From Methanosarcina siciliae T4/M (GTDB taxonomy: Archaea > Halobacteriota > Methanosarcinia > Methanosarcinales > Methanosarcinaceae): a stretch of DNA of 64,000 nucleotides. The notes beneath the pieces are model-generated. The model had not been told where the DNA came from. It saw nothing but the letters and a program-made list of their open reading frames with translations, and searched no databases. The stretch covers positions 1,674,001 through 1,738,000 of the forward strand of contig NZ_CP009506.1 of assembly GCF_000970085.1 (NCBI RefSeq). Reading direction: 5' to 3'. Each line of letters begins with the position of its first letter. Within the stretch, counting starts at the first letter, position 1. Shown here piece after piece: positions 53,309 through 62,400 of the stretch. Made by a program: the position numbers and the translations under genes.

Positions 53309-53520
53309 TCATTCTTGCGGGAACTTTGGGTTTGTTTAAAGCACAAAAAACGTTTATGCGGCACGTTTATAATCTGACTGTACTTGCAGGTTTCCTTGTC
53401 CGTTTCTGAATATACGATTCAATTACATTATTAATTAATTATATTTCATATTAGATACTGATCCGTGTGGTGAAAAGTACCCACTCGACCAGAAACCTTA
53501 AACTGGGACATCTTCCAAAG

Positions 53521-53551
53521 AGAGATTTTTTATAGCACAGAGGAAATCTCT
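53521..53551 (+). promoter_or_regulatory. Inverted repeat upstream of hicB
   Basis: AGAGATTT (53521-53528) and AAATCTCT (53544-53551) form perfect 8-bp arms with a 15-base loop that holds an AGAGG ribosome-binding site, ending 5 bases before the hicB ATG. It may be the operator for HicB autorepression or an RNA hairpin that limits translation. An AT-rich TATA-like stretch lies at about 53,430-53,450. Confidence 0.45.
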
Positions 53552-53556
53552 TAATC

Positions 53557-53802
53557 ATGGAAGAAACGTACAGGTTTTCAGCTGTTGTCCATAATGAAGG
53601 AAAATGGTATGTCTCCTGGTGTCCGGAACTTGACATCGCAAGCCAGGGTGAAACAATTGAAGAAGCCATTGAGAACCTGAAGGAAGCAATTGAACTCTAT
53701 CTCGAAGACGAGGATGTCAAAATTCCTGCAGCCAGACAGGTTTTTACCACAACGGTAGAGGTCTCTTCCCATGCCAAAACTTCCCACCCCGTCAGCTCTT
53801 GA
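53557..53802 (+). CDS. hicB: HicB-family antitoxin
   Basis: The 81-residue protein has the partial RNase H-like fold of HicB: Y-R-F-S-A-V-V-H-N-E-G near the start, W-Y-V-S-W-C-P-E-L-D-I near residue 17, A-S-Q-G-E-T-I-E-E-A near residue 28 and L-K-E-A-I-E-L-Y-L near residue 42. HicB neutralises HicA. No DNA-binding domain is seen at its end, which is Ser/Thr/His-rich. The gene overlaps hicA by 32 bases, antitoxin first. The pair is the only plus-strand unit in the BREX cargo. Confidence 0.88.
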   Translation: MEETYRFSAVVHNEGKWYVSWCPELDIASQGETIEEAIENLKEAIELYLEDEDVKIPAARQVFTTTVEVSSHAKTSHPVSS

Positions 53803-53998
53803 GGTCATCAAGGTTCTCAACAACCAGGGTTTTCAGGTCATATCTCAGAAGGGCAGCCACATAAAAATGAAAAAGAAGGCTCCGGATAAAACGTTCGTTG
53901 TTATTGTCCCGAACCATCCAGAAATTGCGGCAGGGACATTGAAATCGATAATCCGGCAAGCCGGGATGACCGATGACGAGTTCATCAAGCTTCTGTAA
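53771..53998 (+). CDS. hicA: HicA-family mRNA interferase toxin
   Basis: This 75-residue protein has the double-stranded RNA-binding-like fold of HicA. It starts L-P-T-P-S-A-L-E-V-I and carries the catalytic histidine H30 in Q-K-G-S-H-I-K-M, followed by V-I-V-P-N-H-P-E-I and G-T-L-K-S-I-I-R-Q-A-G. HicA cuts mRNA. It probably stabilises the island by addiction or acts in abortive infection. It lies 132 bases from the end of the convergent AlbA fragment. Confidence 0.9.
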   Translation: MPKLPTPSALEVIKVLNNQGFQVISQKGSHIKMKKKAPDKTFVVIVPNHPEIAAGTLKSIIRQAGMTDDEFIKLL

Positions 53999-54092
53999 TC
54001 AAAAAATGAAGGGTTAGAACTTTTGTGTTAAGAATTCAATTACCTCTTCATCGGATTTATTGTGAAGTCTTTTGCGTGATTATGCCGTCTTT

Positions 54093-54134
54093 GTCCCCTT
54101 TATGTCCCCTTTATGTCCTCTTTGTCCCCTTTAG
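54093..54134. repeat. 11-bp repeat array B
   Basis: Plus-strand units gtcccctttat, gtcccctttat, gtcctcttt and gtcccctttag are arranged as 11/11/9/11. The array begins at the stop codon of the AlbA C-terminal fragment and continues downstream of it. It has the same layout as arrays A and C, with array-specific sequence. Confidence 0.8.
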
Positions 54135-54556
54135 ATGAGGTCTCTTTTTTCACTTACGGCCCCCGATAAAAAATATTCTGTTCCTTTCCCTGTAGTGCCG
54201 ATTTGTTCAAATATTTTTAAAGAAACTAATTCTGCCATGTCTCGAGAAGCCGTTCTCTTAATTGTGTTTGATATTTCCTGATATTCTTTATTCGTTATTT
54301 TTTCCTTCTCTTTTACATAAAGTACAGCCTTGATCTGTCTCTCGTTTATTCCGAGTCCTCTGAGATATTCTTCATTGAAAATCCCTTTCCTGAAAATTAC
54401 CCTGAAACCCTGAGACTCTTCAAAAACCGGCTCAGGAAGCCCTGCTTCTCTACAGTAATTTTGAATTTTCTCGATTCCGCTGCCCCACTGCTCGATTATC
54501 TTCGTATCGAAGAAAACTTCTGCTGTCCCCTTGTTCCTCAATTTCGAAGCGTGAGG
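54131..54556 (-). pseudogene. AlbA-family protein, C-terminal fragment
   Basis: The frame opens with P-H-A-S-K-L-R-N-K-G and continues I-I-E-Q-W-G-S-G-I-E-K-I (the ATP-lid-like part of the HATPase_c_4 region), then a winged-helix C-terminus. It matches residues ~315-450 of the intact protein at 56435-57799. Its N-terminal half is found only as a 44-residue piece at 56141-56302; the middle was replaced by the gene at 54636-56144. It has no start of its own except an internal ATG. Confidence 0.8.
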
Positions 54557-54562
54557 CTGTCA

Positions 54563-54589
54563 AATTCATCACATGGCTTGTGATGAATT
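54563..54589. repeat. Perfect 11-bp inverted repeat at the junction
   Basis: AATTCATCACA and TGTGATGAATT flank a TGGCT loop. This lies exactly between the AlbA C-terminal fragment and the end of the inserted AlbA-type gene (stop at 54636). It could be a terminator for the inserted gene or a recombination end. Confidence 0.65.
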
Positions 54590-54635
54590 AGCTGGTTTTC
54601 ATCCAATGCACCTTTTCCAGTATTTTGATCTGGTT

Positions 54636-56144
54636 TCATTCTGCGTCTTCAAGTGCTTCTTTATCTAAAAGTGCCTTCCCTTTAGTCGTCAGGCGGTATT
54701 TCTGCCTGTTGCTTGTGGGTTTTTCCGGAATCGTCATTTCAATTAATTCTGCATTGAGGGCAGGGTGGAGATAATTATCTCTGAATGTAGGTCGATGCTT
54801 AATATTCAAAGTACTGCGGAGGTCAGAGGGGGATTTTTCTCCGTCTTTAAGTGCCAATAACAATCTTTGAACTTGGTCATATGACTGGGTCGGTAACTGG
54901 GTCGATGACTGGATCGGTGACTGGGTCGGTGACTGAGTCGGTAACCGGACACTGACTTCGACCTTACCTGAATAGCTTTCTTTGGGTAGTACAATGGATT
55001 CTTTCAGATGGACAATGAACCTTACCCGCATTCCCACTTCAATTATCTCCGGTTCAGGAAGACCGAGAGCCTCTGCTTCTTTGAACATACGGCTAACCCC
55101 GCTGCCCCATTGCTCTATCAGGCTCAGTTCCCGGAAAACGCGAGCTATTACATGGTTTCGTATCTTTGATACGCCCTGCAGCATGTCCTCAACCGTCATT
55201 CCCGGAAGCAGGATTCCAGGGTTCTCTATTTCGATGCGGTCATCAAAAAAAGCAATCCTGATAGGAGCTCCCCTTTGTGAATAATCCGCGTGAACAACGG
55301 CATTGACCACGGCTTCCCGCAGGATTGTCAGGGGAATGCTCCAGATATCTTTGCGCCTGAGTTCGGAAAAATCCGCTCCTCGCATGGCATGCTTTTTGAG
55401 AAATTCCATTACCCTTTCAACTGCTATTGGCAGATGCTCATGGATTTCAATATGATCGAAAATATCCGCCTTGTCCTTTCCTATAAACCGCCCGCATTGG
55501 ATCCATGCATCGGGAAAGATCAGCTCCCTATCCTTGCCGAACAGCAGCATCCCGCCCACAGTAGGGACAAGGTGTCCCTGGTGTTTGGTTACTAGGCGCA
55601 GGGACTCCAGGTCCTTTTCCGCAAGCTTACGTTTCCGTTCAAAGCAAGCCGCTGCAGCGTCAAAATCAAGGTCGTCTACCGTCCTGTCAGGAAGAACCTG
55701 TTCGTCAAAAGACTTACCCTCAGCAGTGCGCTTAAGCTCTGCAATGAGTTCCCTGTCCGCCTTTCTGTTAGTGGAACCCAGCCGGACATAAACTCCATTA
55801 TCCGGCCCTTCTTTTTTCAGCCAGTGAGGCCTGGAGCCGCTTGGATAGACCTCCACCCCAAGAAATGTTTTATCTTCAAAAGAGATCAGCTCCACGTTAG
55901 GCACCAGGCGAGGCTCGATATTGTCAGCAATCAGGCTGCATACCCGCTCTTCTTCGTCCAGCGGGTTCTCAACGCCCAAAACTTCTCTTGAATCGTCCTC
56001 CACCCCTATAAACAAGCGTCCTCCTGCGGTATTGGCAAAAGCTACCAGCGTTTTAAGTATATTTCTGGGCGAGGACAGGTCCTGCTTGAACTCCAGCGTT
56101 TTGCCTTCGGGCCTGGAGAGCAGTTGAGCAATTGAGTGAGTCAT
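54636..56144 (-). CDS. AlbA_2/HATPase_c_4 ATP-binding protein, divergent type
   Basis: This 502-residue protein has an N-terminal AlbA_2 (divergent AAA_4) domain: T-L-E-F-K-Q-D near residue 16, A-F-A-N-T-A-G-G near residue 35. A HATPase_c_4 region follows, with R-E-A-V-V-N-A-V-V-H-A-D-Y near residue 278 and E-Q-W-G-S-G-V near residue 350. A linker of P-T-Q-S tetrapeptides (12-bp repeats, about 54,880-54,947) leads to a winged-helix C-terminus. Such proteins are predicted transcription regulators or defence accessories. Its ATG overlaps the stop of the truncated paralogue upstream (ATGA). It differs clearly from the paralogue at 56435-57799. Confidence 0.8.
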   Translation of the reverse strand: MTHSIAQLLSRPEGKTLEFKQDLSSPRNILKTLVAFANTAGGRLFIGVEDDSREVLGVENPLDEEERVCSLIADNIEPRLVPNVELISFEDKTFLGVEVYPSGSRPHWLKKEGPDNGVYVRLGSTNRKADRELIAELKRTAEGKSFDEQVLPDRTVDDLDFDAAAACFERKRKLAEKDLESLRLVTKHQGHLVPTVGGMLLFGKDRELIFPDAWIQCGRFIGKDKADIFDHIEIHEHLPIAVERVMEFLKKHAMRGADFSELRRKDIWSIPLTILREAVVNAVVHADYSQRGAPIRIAFFDDRIEIENPGILLPGMTVEDMLQGVSKIRNHVIARVFRELSLIEQWGSGVSRMFKEAEALGLPEPEIIEVGMRVRFIVHLKESIVLPKESYSGKVEVSVRLPTQSPTQSPIQSSTQLPTQSYDQVQRLLLALKDGEKSPSDLRSTLNIKHRPTFRDNYLHPALNAELIEMTIPEKPTSNRQKYRLTTKGKALLDKEALEDAE

Positions 56145-56302
56145 TTCTTCTCCATCCGGTCAGCTCTACTAACTCTTATAAGGATCATACCTCCTTTTGC
56201 GTTGGCAAAAGCTACAGCTGATTTTGCGGTTCTGTCATCGAATTTTTCTTTGAATTCAAGGGTTTCGGATTCGCCGGAATTGATAGGGGATTGAAGGTTC
56301 AT
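56141..56302 (-). pseudogene. AlbA-family protein, N-terminal fragment
   Basis: A 53-codon frame from the ATG at 56302 reads G-E-S-E-T-L-E-F-K-E-K-F-D-D-R-T and A-V-A-F-A-N-A-K-G-G-M-I-L-I, nearly identical to the start of the intact 454-residue gene next to it. After residue 44 it loses homology and ends in a TGA that overlaps the next gene by ATGA. It is the 5' stump of the copy whose 3' end lies at 54131-54556. Confidence 0.85.
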
Positions 56303-56331
56303 TGCACCCTATTCCTTATTTTTCTGTAATT

Positions 56332-56437
56332 TAGTGCGGCTTGCGCGTCTTTGGTGCGTCTTTGGTGCGTCTTTAGTGCGGTTTTTGCGGTATTAATGCG
56401 GTATTAATGCGGTTTTTGCGGTATTAATGCGGTATCA
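56332..56437. repeat. 11-bp repeat array C
   Basis: Two sub-families alternate on the plus strand: gtgcgtctttg/gtgcgtcttta (three copies, 56343-56375) and gcggtattaat (three copies) with gcggttttt variants of 9 bases, mostly in 11-bp steps. The array starts right behind the stop codon of the 454-residue AlbA gene (TGA at 56435-56437). The 11/11/9/11 pattern matches array B. Confidence 0.85.
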
Positions 56438-57799
56438 TTGTGGCTTGAGCTCAGGATTTATAGTGTAGTGGGTTCCCCTTCCCCTGCTCCCTATCTTTTC
56501 AAAGATTCCTTTCTCAACGAGGTCTTTGAGTTCCATTGTCGCAAGCCGTTCTTTAACTTCACATATTTCCTGATATTCCTTATTGGTAATCTTTCCCTTC
56601 TCTTTTACATGGAGTACAGCCTTAATTTGCCTTTCATTAAGACCGATATTCCTAAGATATTCTTCATTTAAAATCCCTTTTTTGAAGATCACACGAAAAC
56701 CCTGATACTCTTCAAAAACTGGCTCCTGAACCCCTGCTTCCTTACAGTAACTTATCATTTTTTCAATGCCGCTGCCCCACTGCTCTATTATTCTGGTGTC
56801 AAAGAATACTTCTGCTATTCCTTTGTTCCTCAGTTTCGAGGCATGAGGCTTGAAAAGGTCTTCCATTGTAAGGCCGAGAGGCAGCCCTCCAGGACTCCAT
56901 ACTATCAGTTCATTTTCATAGATCCGGATCTCAATATGAGCCAGAGCTGTATAGTCCCTGTGACAAATCGCATTTACAACAGCTTCTCTGATAGCTTCTA
57001 ACGGGTAGTCCCAGACCTCTTCTCTCTCTGGCTTTCCAGTCATTACGAATTTAACGCTGGTATTTTTTCTGACAAAACCCATTGCCTCTTCGATCTGATC
57101 AAAGAGCGTACCCTCAATCAGCCGGTCATCAATTACAAGAGTCTGGTCCTTGAACCGTCCACAATGGATTACAGCCTGGGAGAGAAAACGCCTCCCATCC
57201 TTGCAAAACAATAATCCTGCAGCCCAGGTAGGTTTCCCATCTTTTACAAGCTCCATTTTTTCGAGCACCTGGACAGGGTCTTCCTCTTCTCCGAATCCTT
57301 TCCTTCCGGAAACTCTTGCCTTTCGGATATATCTGCTGACTTTTCCAAGGTCAAGATCTTCAAGAGACTTTCCAGCCGCTGGAAACCTATCCCAGCTCAT
57401 TCCGGTAGATTGCAGGTGCATCTCTGCAATTTCCTGCGAATTCATACTCCGATTGCTGTTATTTACCCGTTTGAAGCACCTGCCCCGGACAGATACAGGT
57501 TTTATGGGATATTCTGGGATTTTTACCGCTACAACCTTCTTTCCCTCAAATTCAAGTACCTCTATCTCAGAGATTAGCTGTGGCTCGGTTTTGTCTGATA
57601 CCTGGTTTGCCCATTTTGCCAGGGTCTCTTTCCCAATATCTACTCCAGTGATATTTCCTTTGTCAGAAACCCCAATAAGGATCATTCCGCCTTTCGCATT
57701 GGCAAAAGCTACAGCTGATTCTACGGTTCTGTCATCGAATTTCTCTTTGAATTCGAGGGTTTCGGATTCGCCGGATTTAATGAGGTTTTGGAGATTCAT
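56435..57799 (-). CDS. AlbA_2/HATPase_c_4 ATP-binding protein, intact copy
   Basis: This 454-residue protein has AlbA_2 motifs (E-S-E-T-L-E-F-K-E-K-F near residue 11, A-F-A-N-A-K-G-G-M-I near residue 32, G-V-S-D-K-G near residue 43), the HATPase_c_4 part (R-E-A-V-V-N-A-I-C-H-R-D-Y near residue 269; E-Q-W-G-S-G-I-E-K near residue 340) and a C-terminal winged helix (I-T-N-K-E-Y-Q-E-I-C). It is the complete version of the family broken elsewhere in the cargo. It follows the nucleotidyltransferase gene by 53 bases. Predicted nucleotide-binding regulator; role in BREX unknown. Confidence 0.85.
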   Translation of the reverse strand: MNLQNLIKSGESETLEFKEKFDDRTVESAVAFANAKGGMILIGVSDKGNITGVDIGKETLAKWANQVSDKTEPQLISEIEVLEFEGKKVVAVKIPEYPIKPVSVRGRCFKRVNNSNRSMNSQEIAEMHLQSTGMSWDRFPAAGKSLEDLDLGKVSRYIRKARVSGRKGFGEEEDPVQVLEKMELVKDGKPTWAAGLLFCKDGRRFLSQAVIHCGRFKDQTLVIDDRLIEGTLFDQIEEAMGFVRKNTSVKFVMTGKPEREEVWDYPLEAIREAVVNAICHRDYTALAHIEIRIYENELIVWSPGGLPLGLTMEDLFKPHASKLRNKGIAEVFFDTRIIEQWGSGIEKMISYCKEAGVQEPVFEEYQGFRVIFKKGILNEEYLRNIGLNERQIKAVLHVKEKGKITNKEYQEICEVKERLATMELKDLVEKGIFEKIGSRGRGTHYTINPELKPQ

Positions 57800-57852
57800 T
57801 TTATACTTCTCACGTTAAAACACATTAGATGTATGTATTGAAAATCAAACAA

Positions 57853-58854
57853 TTAACAATTACTTAATATACTATGAACTCTTCCGTATGCTTTTTCCTC
57901 ATCAGTTTCATGCGTTTGGGCACATAATACGTTAATTATTTTTTCGACACGTTCTGAATACCATTCAGAGGATCCTACATCAGAAAGTAAGTTATTATCA
58001 GTATCAAAAGTGTCTTGGATGTTTTTATTTTTTAGGCATGCAGCAAAATAACTGAGCATGCCTTTTAAATTCTCGTAGTCACTATAAGAATACCAATAAT
58101 TAGCGTTTGCATAAGATATTGCGCAGCATTCAATCGCAAAAGAAGAAACTGAAAAGTTATACTGTTTTTTTATATACTTCAAAATCCTTACAATATTTTT
58201 GAAATTATAATTTTTTTGTGCTAATTCATTAATTAATTTTATATCTTGTTGTGGATTTGTAAGTATCCATCCGTTATTAAGGTCTCCCTTTGGAATATCA
58301 TAAAAAAACACTCCTGGCTGTAAAGTACTTTCAAATATACCAGCTGGAACCAAGTCAATGTTTATATCTTTACTTTCAATCCGTGCGGTTATTGCCTGAC
58401 CGTTCCTCTCTGGCGCTGTTCCTCCATAACTTTCTACAACTTCAGTCACAATTCCTTTAAGCCAATTCAACGTTTTTGCAGGACTAACTCCGCTCCCATC
58501 TGATTTCTTGTATTTTTCATCATATTTATGGTTTGGATTATTTTTCCCTACCCCATTTCCTACTATTTGCCCATTTTGAGTAAATTGGCCTCCATAGGAA
58601 TCAATCACAACAAGAACATCATACTCATCAACGTTTGAAACTTTTGTTCCTTTGAAGTAACTTCCAAAATATAAGAATGGCTGAGGTCCATAAAGAACAG
58701 GTTCATTTACTCTTTGTTCAATTTTACTTTTGATTCTATCAAGAAACCAATCTCTGCTCTTTGCGGATTCAGAAATATCTGTCCGACTTAATGAAATTTC
58801 ATCCTTAATGAATTTATTAATAAGTTTATTCATGTCCGCCATAAAATTCCCCAT
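57853..58854 (-). CDS. cGAS/Mab-21-like nucleotidyltransferase (CBASS CD-NTase candidate)
   Basis: This 333-residue protein has the nucleotidyltransferase core: F-G-S64-type turn in L-Y-F-G-S-Y-F-K-G-T (61-70), metal residues E77 and D79 in V-D-E-Y-D-V-L-V, and a third acid D167 in I-N-I-D-L-V-P-A. The pattern E-x-D plus later D and the V-P-A block resemble the cGAS/Mab-21 branch. In CBASS such enzymes make cyclic or linear oligonucleotide signals on phage infection. Its ATG overlaps the stop of the SLATT gene by one base (TAATG). The product nucleotide is unknown. No Cap2/Cap3 genes are adjacent. Confidence 0.82.
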   Translation of the reverse strand: MGNFMADMNKLINKFIKDEISLSRTDISESAKSRDWFLDRIKSKIEQRVNEPVLYGPQPFLYFGSYFKGTKVSNVDEYDVLVVIDSYGGQFTQNGQIVGNGVGKNNPNHKYDEKYKKSDGSGVSPAKTLNWLKGIVTEVVESYGGTAPERNGQAITARIESKDINIDLVPAGIFESTLQPGVFFYDIPKGDLNNGWILTNPQQDIKLINELAQKNYNFKNIVRILKYIKKQYNFSVSSFAIECCAISYANANYWYSYSDYENLKGMLSYFAACLKNKNIQDTFDTDNNLLSDVGSSEWYSERVEKIINVLCAQTHETDEEKAYGRVHSILSNC

Positions 58855-59381
58855 TAAGTGTTTAGCTCTTCCTCAGTGTATAATTCCTCTCCAGCTTGGA
58901 AACCTTTTAGAGATTTAACATAATCGCTTTTATTTGTAGGAAAAGAATTTGCAGCAAGGTTGATTTCAGCAATCTCTAAAGATAATTCCTCTATTTTTTC
59001 AATTATCTGATTCTCACTTAGCACTCCATCCAATATGTATGAGTTAATTCGATCACATTTTTTAGCCAAGTCAAGATAGCTACTAGCAACAGTTCTATGA
59101 CCGTCTATTTGAGGACATAAATTAAAATATTCTCTAACTGCAACAAGTAAAGCTCCGGTAAATGCTATAAACGCCCCAATATATTTCGCAAAATCCGTAT
59201 CATTTTCAAAAATTAGATAAAAAAATACTGAACCAGTAAAAATATTCAGTATAACTATAATGGCACCGACTATGTTATTGACTTTTTCTTTTCTATCTGC
59301 TGCATTAAAATGCTTTTTCTTGCCAAGTAAAGCATCAACTCTTATTTTTTTTATTTGTTTTACTGTGTGCTCAAGTGACAT
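58854..59381 (-). CDS. SLATT-domain two-helix membrane effector
   Basis: This 175-residue protein has two close membrane helices (about 37-57 and 66-84) and a long cytoplasmic helical tail with E-K-I-E-E-L-S-L-E-I. This is the layout of the SLATT (SMODS and SLOG-associating 2TM) effectors, predicted to form pores that kill or stop the infected cell when a nucleotide signal is sensed. The gene sits 51 bases after pglX and is coupled to the nucleotidyltransferase gene. The pair is a minimal signal-plus-effector module, likely co-transcribed with brxC-pglX. Confidence 0.8.
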   Translation of the reverse strand: MSLEHTVKQIKKIRVDALLGKKKHFNAADRKEKVNNIVGAIIVILNIFTGSVFFYLIFENDTDFAKYIGAFIAFTGALLVAVREYFNLCPQIDGHRTVASSYLDLAKKCDRINSYILDGVLSENQIIEKIEELSLEIAEINLAANSFPTNKSDYVKSLKGFQAGEELYTEEELNT

Positions 59382-59432
59382 AGATTCCTCTTAATTTTTT
59401 CTTAATAGGTCAAAAACGGAAGATGTTGAAGT

Positions 59433-62400
59433 TTATATCTTTGCAACTAATCCCTTAAATTTCTCATAATTCACCTTAACCCCATCATCCAGATCAATCT
59501 CAATCATCTGATCCGCTTTATTCTTTAGAAGTTCATCATACTTAACGAGCTCATTGATCTTTTTATTAAGTTTAGCAAGTTCTGACTCGGCTTTTCCACT
59601 ATTCTTGGAATTCTCAGTAATTTCTTTTTCCAGAAGCGACCTCTGAGCATCCAGCTTCGACTCAAAGTCCAGCAGATAATCGATCCTCATCTTCGCCAGG
59701 GTAGTTTTTTCGTACCTGTGCATGTAAACGAGCGCATTGAACACTTTTCCTTTTTCTGAAGAAGTAAAGAGCCAGTAAATAGGCCTTTTCTTATACATCT
59801 TCAGGTGATCGCTGTAGAAATCCTTCAGGAAATAGTTTCGGATAACTTTTTCAGGAGTTTCAGCCTTCTTTGAAAGTGCCCCTGCAATAAAGTCAAGATT
59901 TTCTGAAAGCGTCTCCGCCCCGAAAGTTAACTTCAAGAACTCTTTGAACCTGCCTACGATGTCGTCCGTGTAATATTCGTCATCGAGGATCGGAATGATA
60001 TTGTCTTCGTCCGGCAGGAAAGAAGCCTCAGGTACTTTTTCTTTAAAATCAGCCAGCTTTTCTCCCTGATTTGCAAGAATCAGTCCTTCTTTTTCTGGTG
60101 AGTATCTTCCGAACATGCAGCCGACAGCATAAGAAATTAATTCTTTGATTGTATCTGTCAGTAGCAGAGCTTCAAGTTCCTTTTCTGTTTTGTTGTTGCC
60201 ATATCGATAATATGGATTGCAGGTTAGAGTGATTTCAGAAAGTGGAATCTCGGGGGTTAATTCGCCCTGCAATCCATAGGCCTCGATGAAAATACGGTTA
60301 TTTTCTTCTTCCAGTCGCTGCATTTCAAGAGTCATTTCTTGCCAGTGGGTGCAGAGGTTGGTGTAAGTTTCCTTCAAGGTTGGTTGGTGGTATTCCGATT
60401 TTAATAATGGAAAGGTGGTGAAGCCACAGGAGATTTCGTAGGAGTCCCAATCTTGCTTACTAAAATCAACAAGATAGCTCACATTGTTTGTAATAGTTTC
60501 ATTTTTTATTTGTGCCCTAGGCACATTGATAACATCTCCAACCTGTAAAACTAAGGTTGGATTAAGGATTTTATATACTTCTTTTGATATCTTGGAGGAC
60601 AACATTCCCAATACATAATAAATGTCATTCTCGTCGTTTTGTTTGGGAAATATCGAAGTTCCAGCAGTTTCATAAGTTGCTGATGAAGGTAAAAGTCTAA
60701 AACCAACATTTTCACTTGAAGTGATTCTACTCCAAGTAATTCCTTCTTTGTACCAATATTTTTTATTTAAAAGCCTTGCTACCTTGTCTTTTGAATAGTG
60801 ATTACGTGTTTCAGGCAACCAGTTAATTAGATGTATAATATTTCCGTACCATCTGCGGAATTCTCCCCCCTTTGCACAGGGGAGCCACTTGAAATCCTCT
60901 CTATTTTCTATAAATGTGGTGTTTTTGGATACTTCCCATAAGAATCTCATGTATTTCTCATTGTCACCTGTTTTGTTAGCTCCATCGGAGAAAAAGGTTT
61001 CACTTAATGGCGGTAAATTCGAAAAAGCATTCCTCATACTTTTGCTCGTCCAATAAGCAATCGGCGAACCAGGGATTTTCAGGAAGTCGGCGGCGGAGGC
61101 GCGGAAGAACCAGCCACAGTCAGGATCTTGAATGGCTTCTAATGCTTTTAAGGGCTGTAAATCTGCACCATAAAATTTCTGTAGGTCTATAAATGAACCT
61201 TTAAAATTACTTAAATCTCTTGTAAAGAGAGTAAAACCACAGATTGTTACATAGGCTGAATCGAAAAAAGCATGAAATTCAGGGCGTACTAGAGTCGTAA
61301 GGGTACATTTTGCAAAAATATTATGGCGAAGCTTTTCAAACGAACTGAGGAACATCCAATTGAAAGGGGTCATCATACCTATGAAACCGCCTTTTTGCGC
61401 CATTTCCATAATCCGTTCAATAAAAGCTGAAAATAGATCCGATTTCGTATCAGTATAATATTTCTGAAGGAAATTTTTTAGATCGGAATTAATTCCCTTG
61501 TTCCCCATATAAGGCGGGTTGGCTATAACCGCATGATATTTCGGGTTGAGATAATCAGCCTGATTCAGAGTCTGCATAACTTTCTGATGAGTTGAAAGTT
61601 GGGAGAGGTTACCTGAAAGGTTTTTAGCCCCCAGCAGGTGCAAAAGATCTGATACATCCTTTGAAGTTGGGTGGATAAGTGAACCGAAATTGCCAGCCTC
61701 AGCAAATTGGAGTAGAGTTGCTCTATGGGCGCTGGTAAAAAGGTCACGTCCGACTGCATCTATGTAAGCATTGAGTTCTCCTTCCTCAAAAGCGACATTT
61801 TCCAGCATACAGATATTGGGCTGAACCTGCTTTCTGAAAAAGTGGCGGTCTTTTCCCCTTGCCTTCATGGTCAGCGCAAAGCCTGCAAGTTCTCCTGCTC
61901 GCTTATCGATCTCGATCCCATAAAGGTTGTGGGTCAGGATCATTTCCGGGATCTCGGAAGGAGTGTATCCTTCTTCTTCGTAAATAGCATACAGTAAATC
62001 AAAAGCATAAACAAGCATGTGTCCTGAACCGCAGGCAGGGTCGCAAATCTTGATCTCTTCAGGAGAATTGATTTTCAAAAAATCGGTTTCCTGCTGTTCC
62101 GGTTTTACGTAATAATCCATCCGGTCAACAAGGCAGGATCCCGGACGGTTTAGCATCCAAAGGCGGCCCAGGGAATTTTCCACAAGATAACGGACAATCC
62201 AGTGAGGGGTAAAAAGCTGAGTAACAGCAGGGATGTTTTCCTTGCTGATTTTGATATTCTTCTTCAGGTCGGCAAAGACTTTGTCCTTCTTTGGAGCAAT
62301 ATAATCTTGGTAGATCCAGCCAATGATTTCAACTTCTTTCCAGTCCTCTTCAGGGATGATTGAATTCAGGTCGTGCAGGACAGAGCCTGTATGGAGAAGC

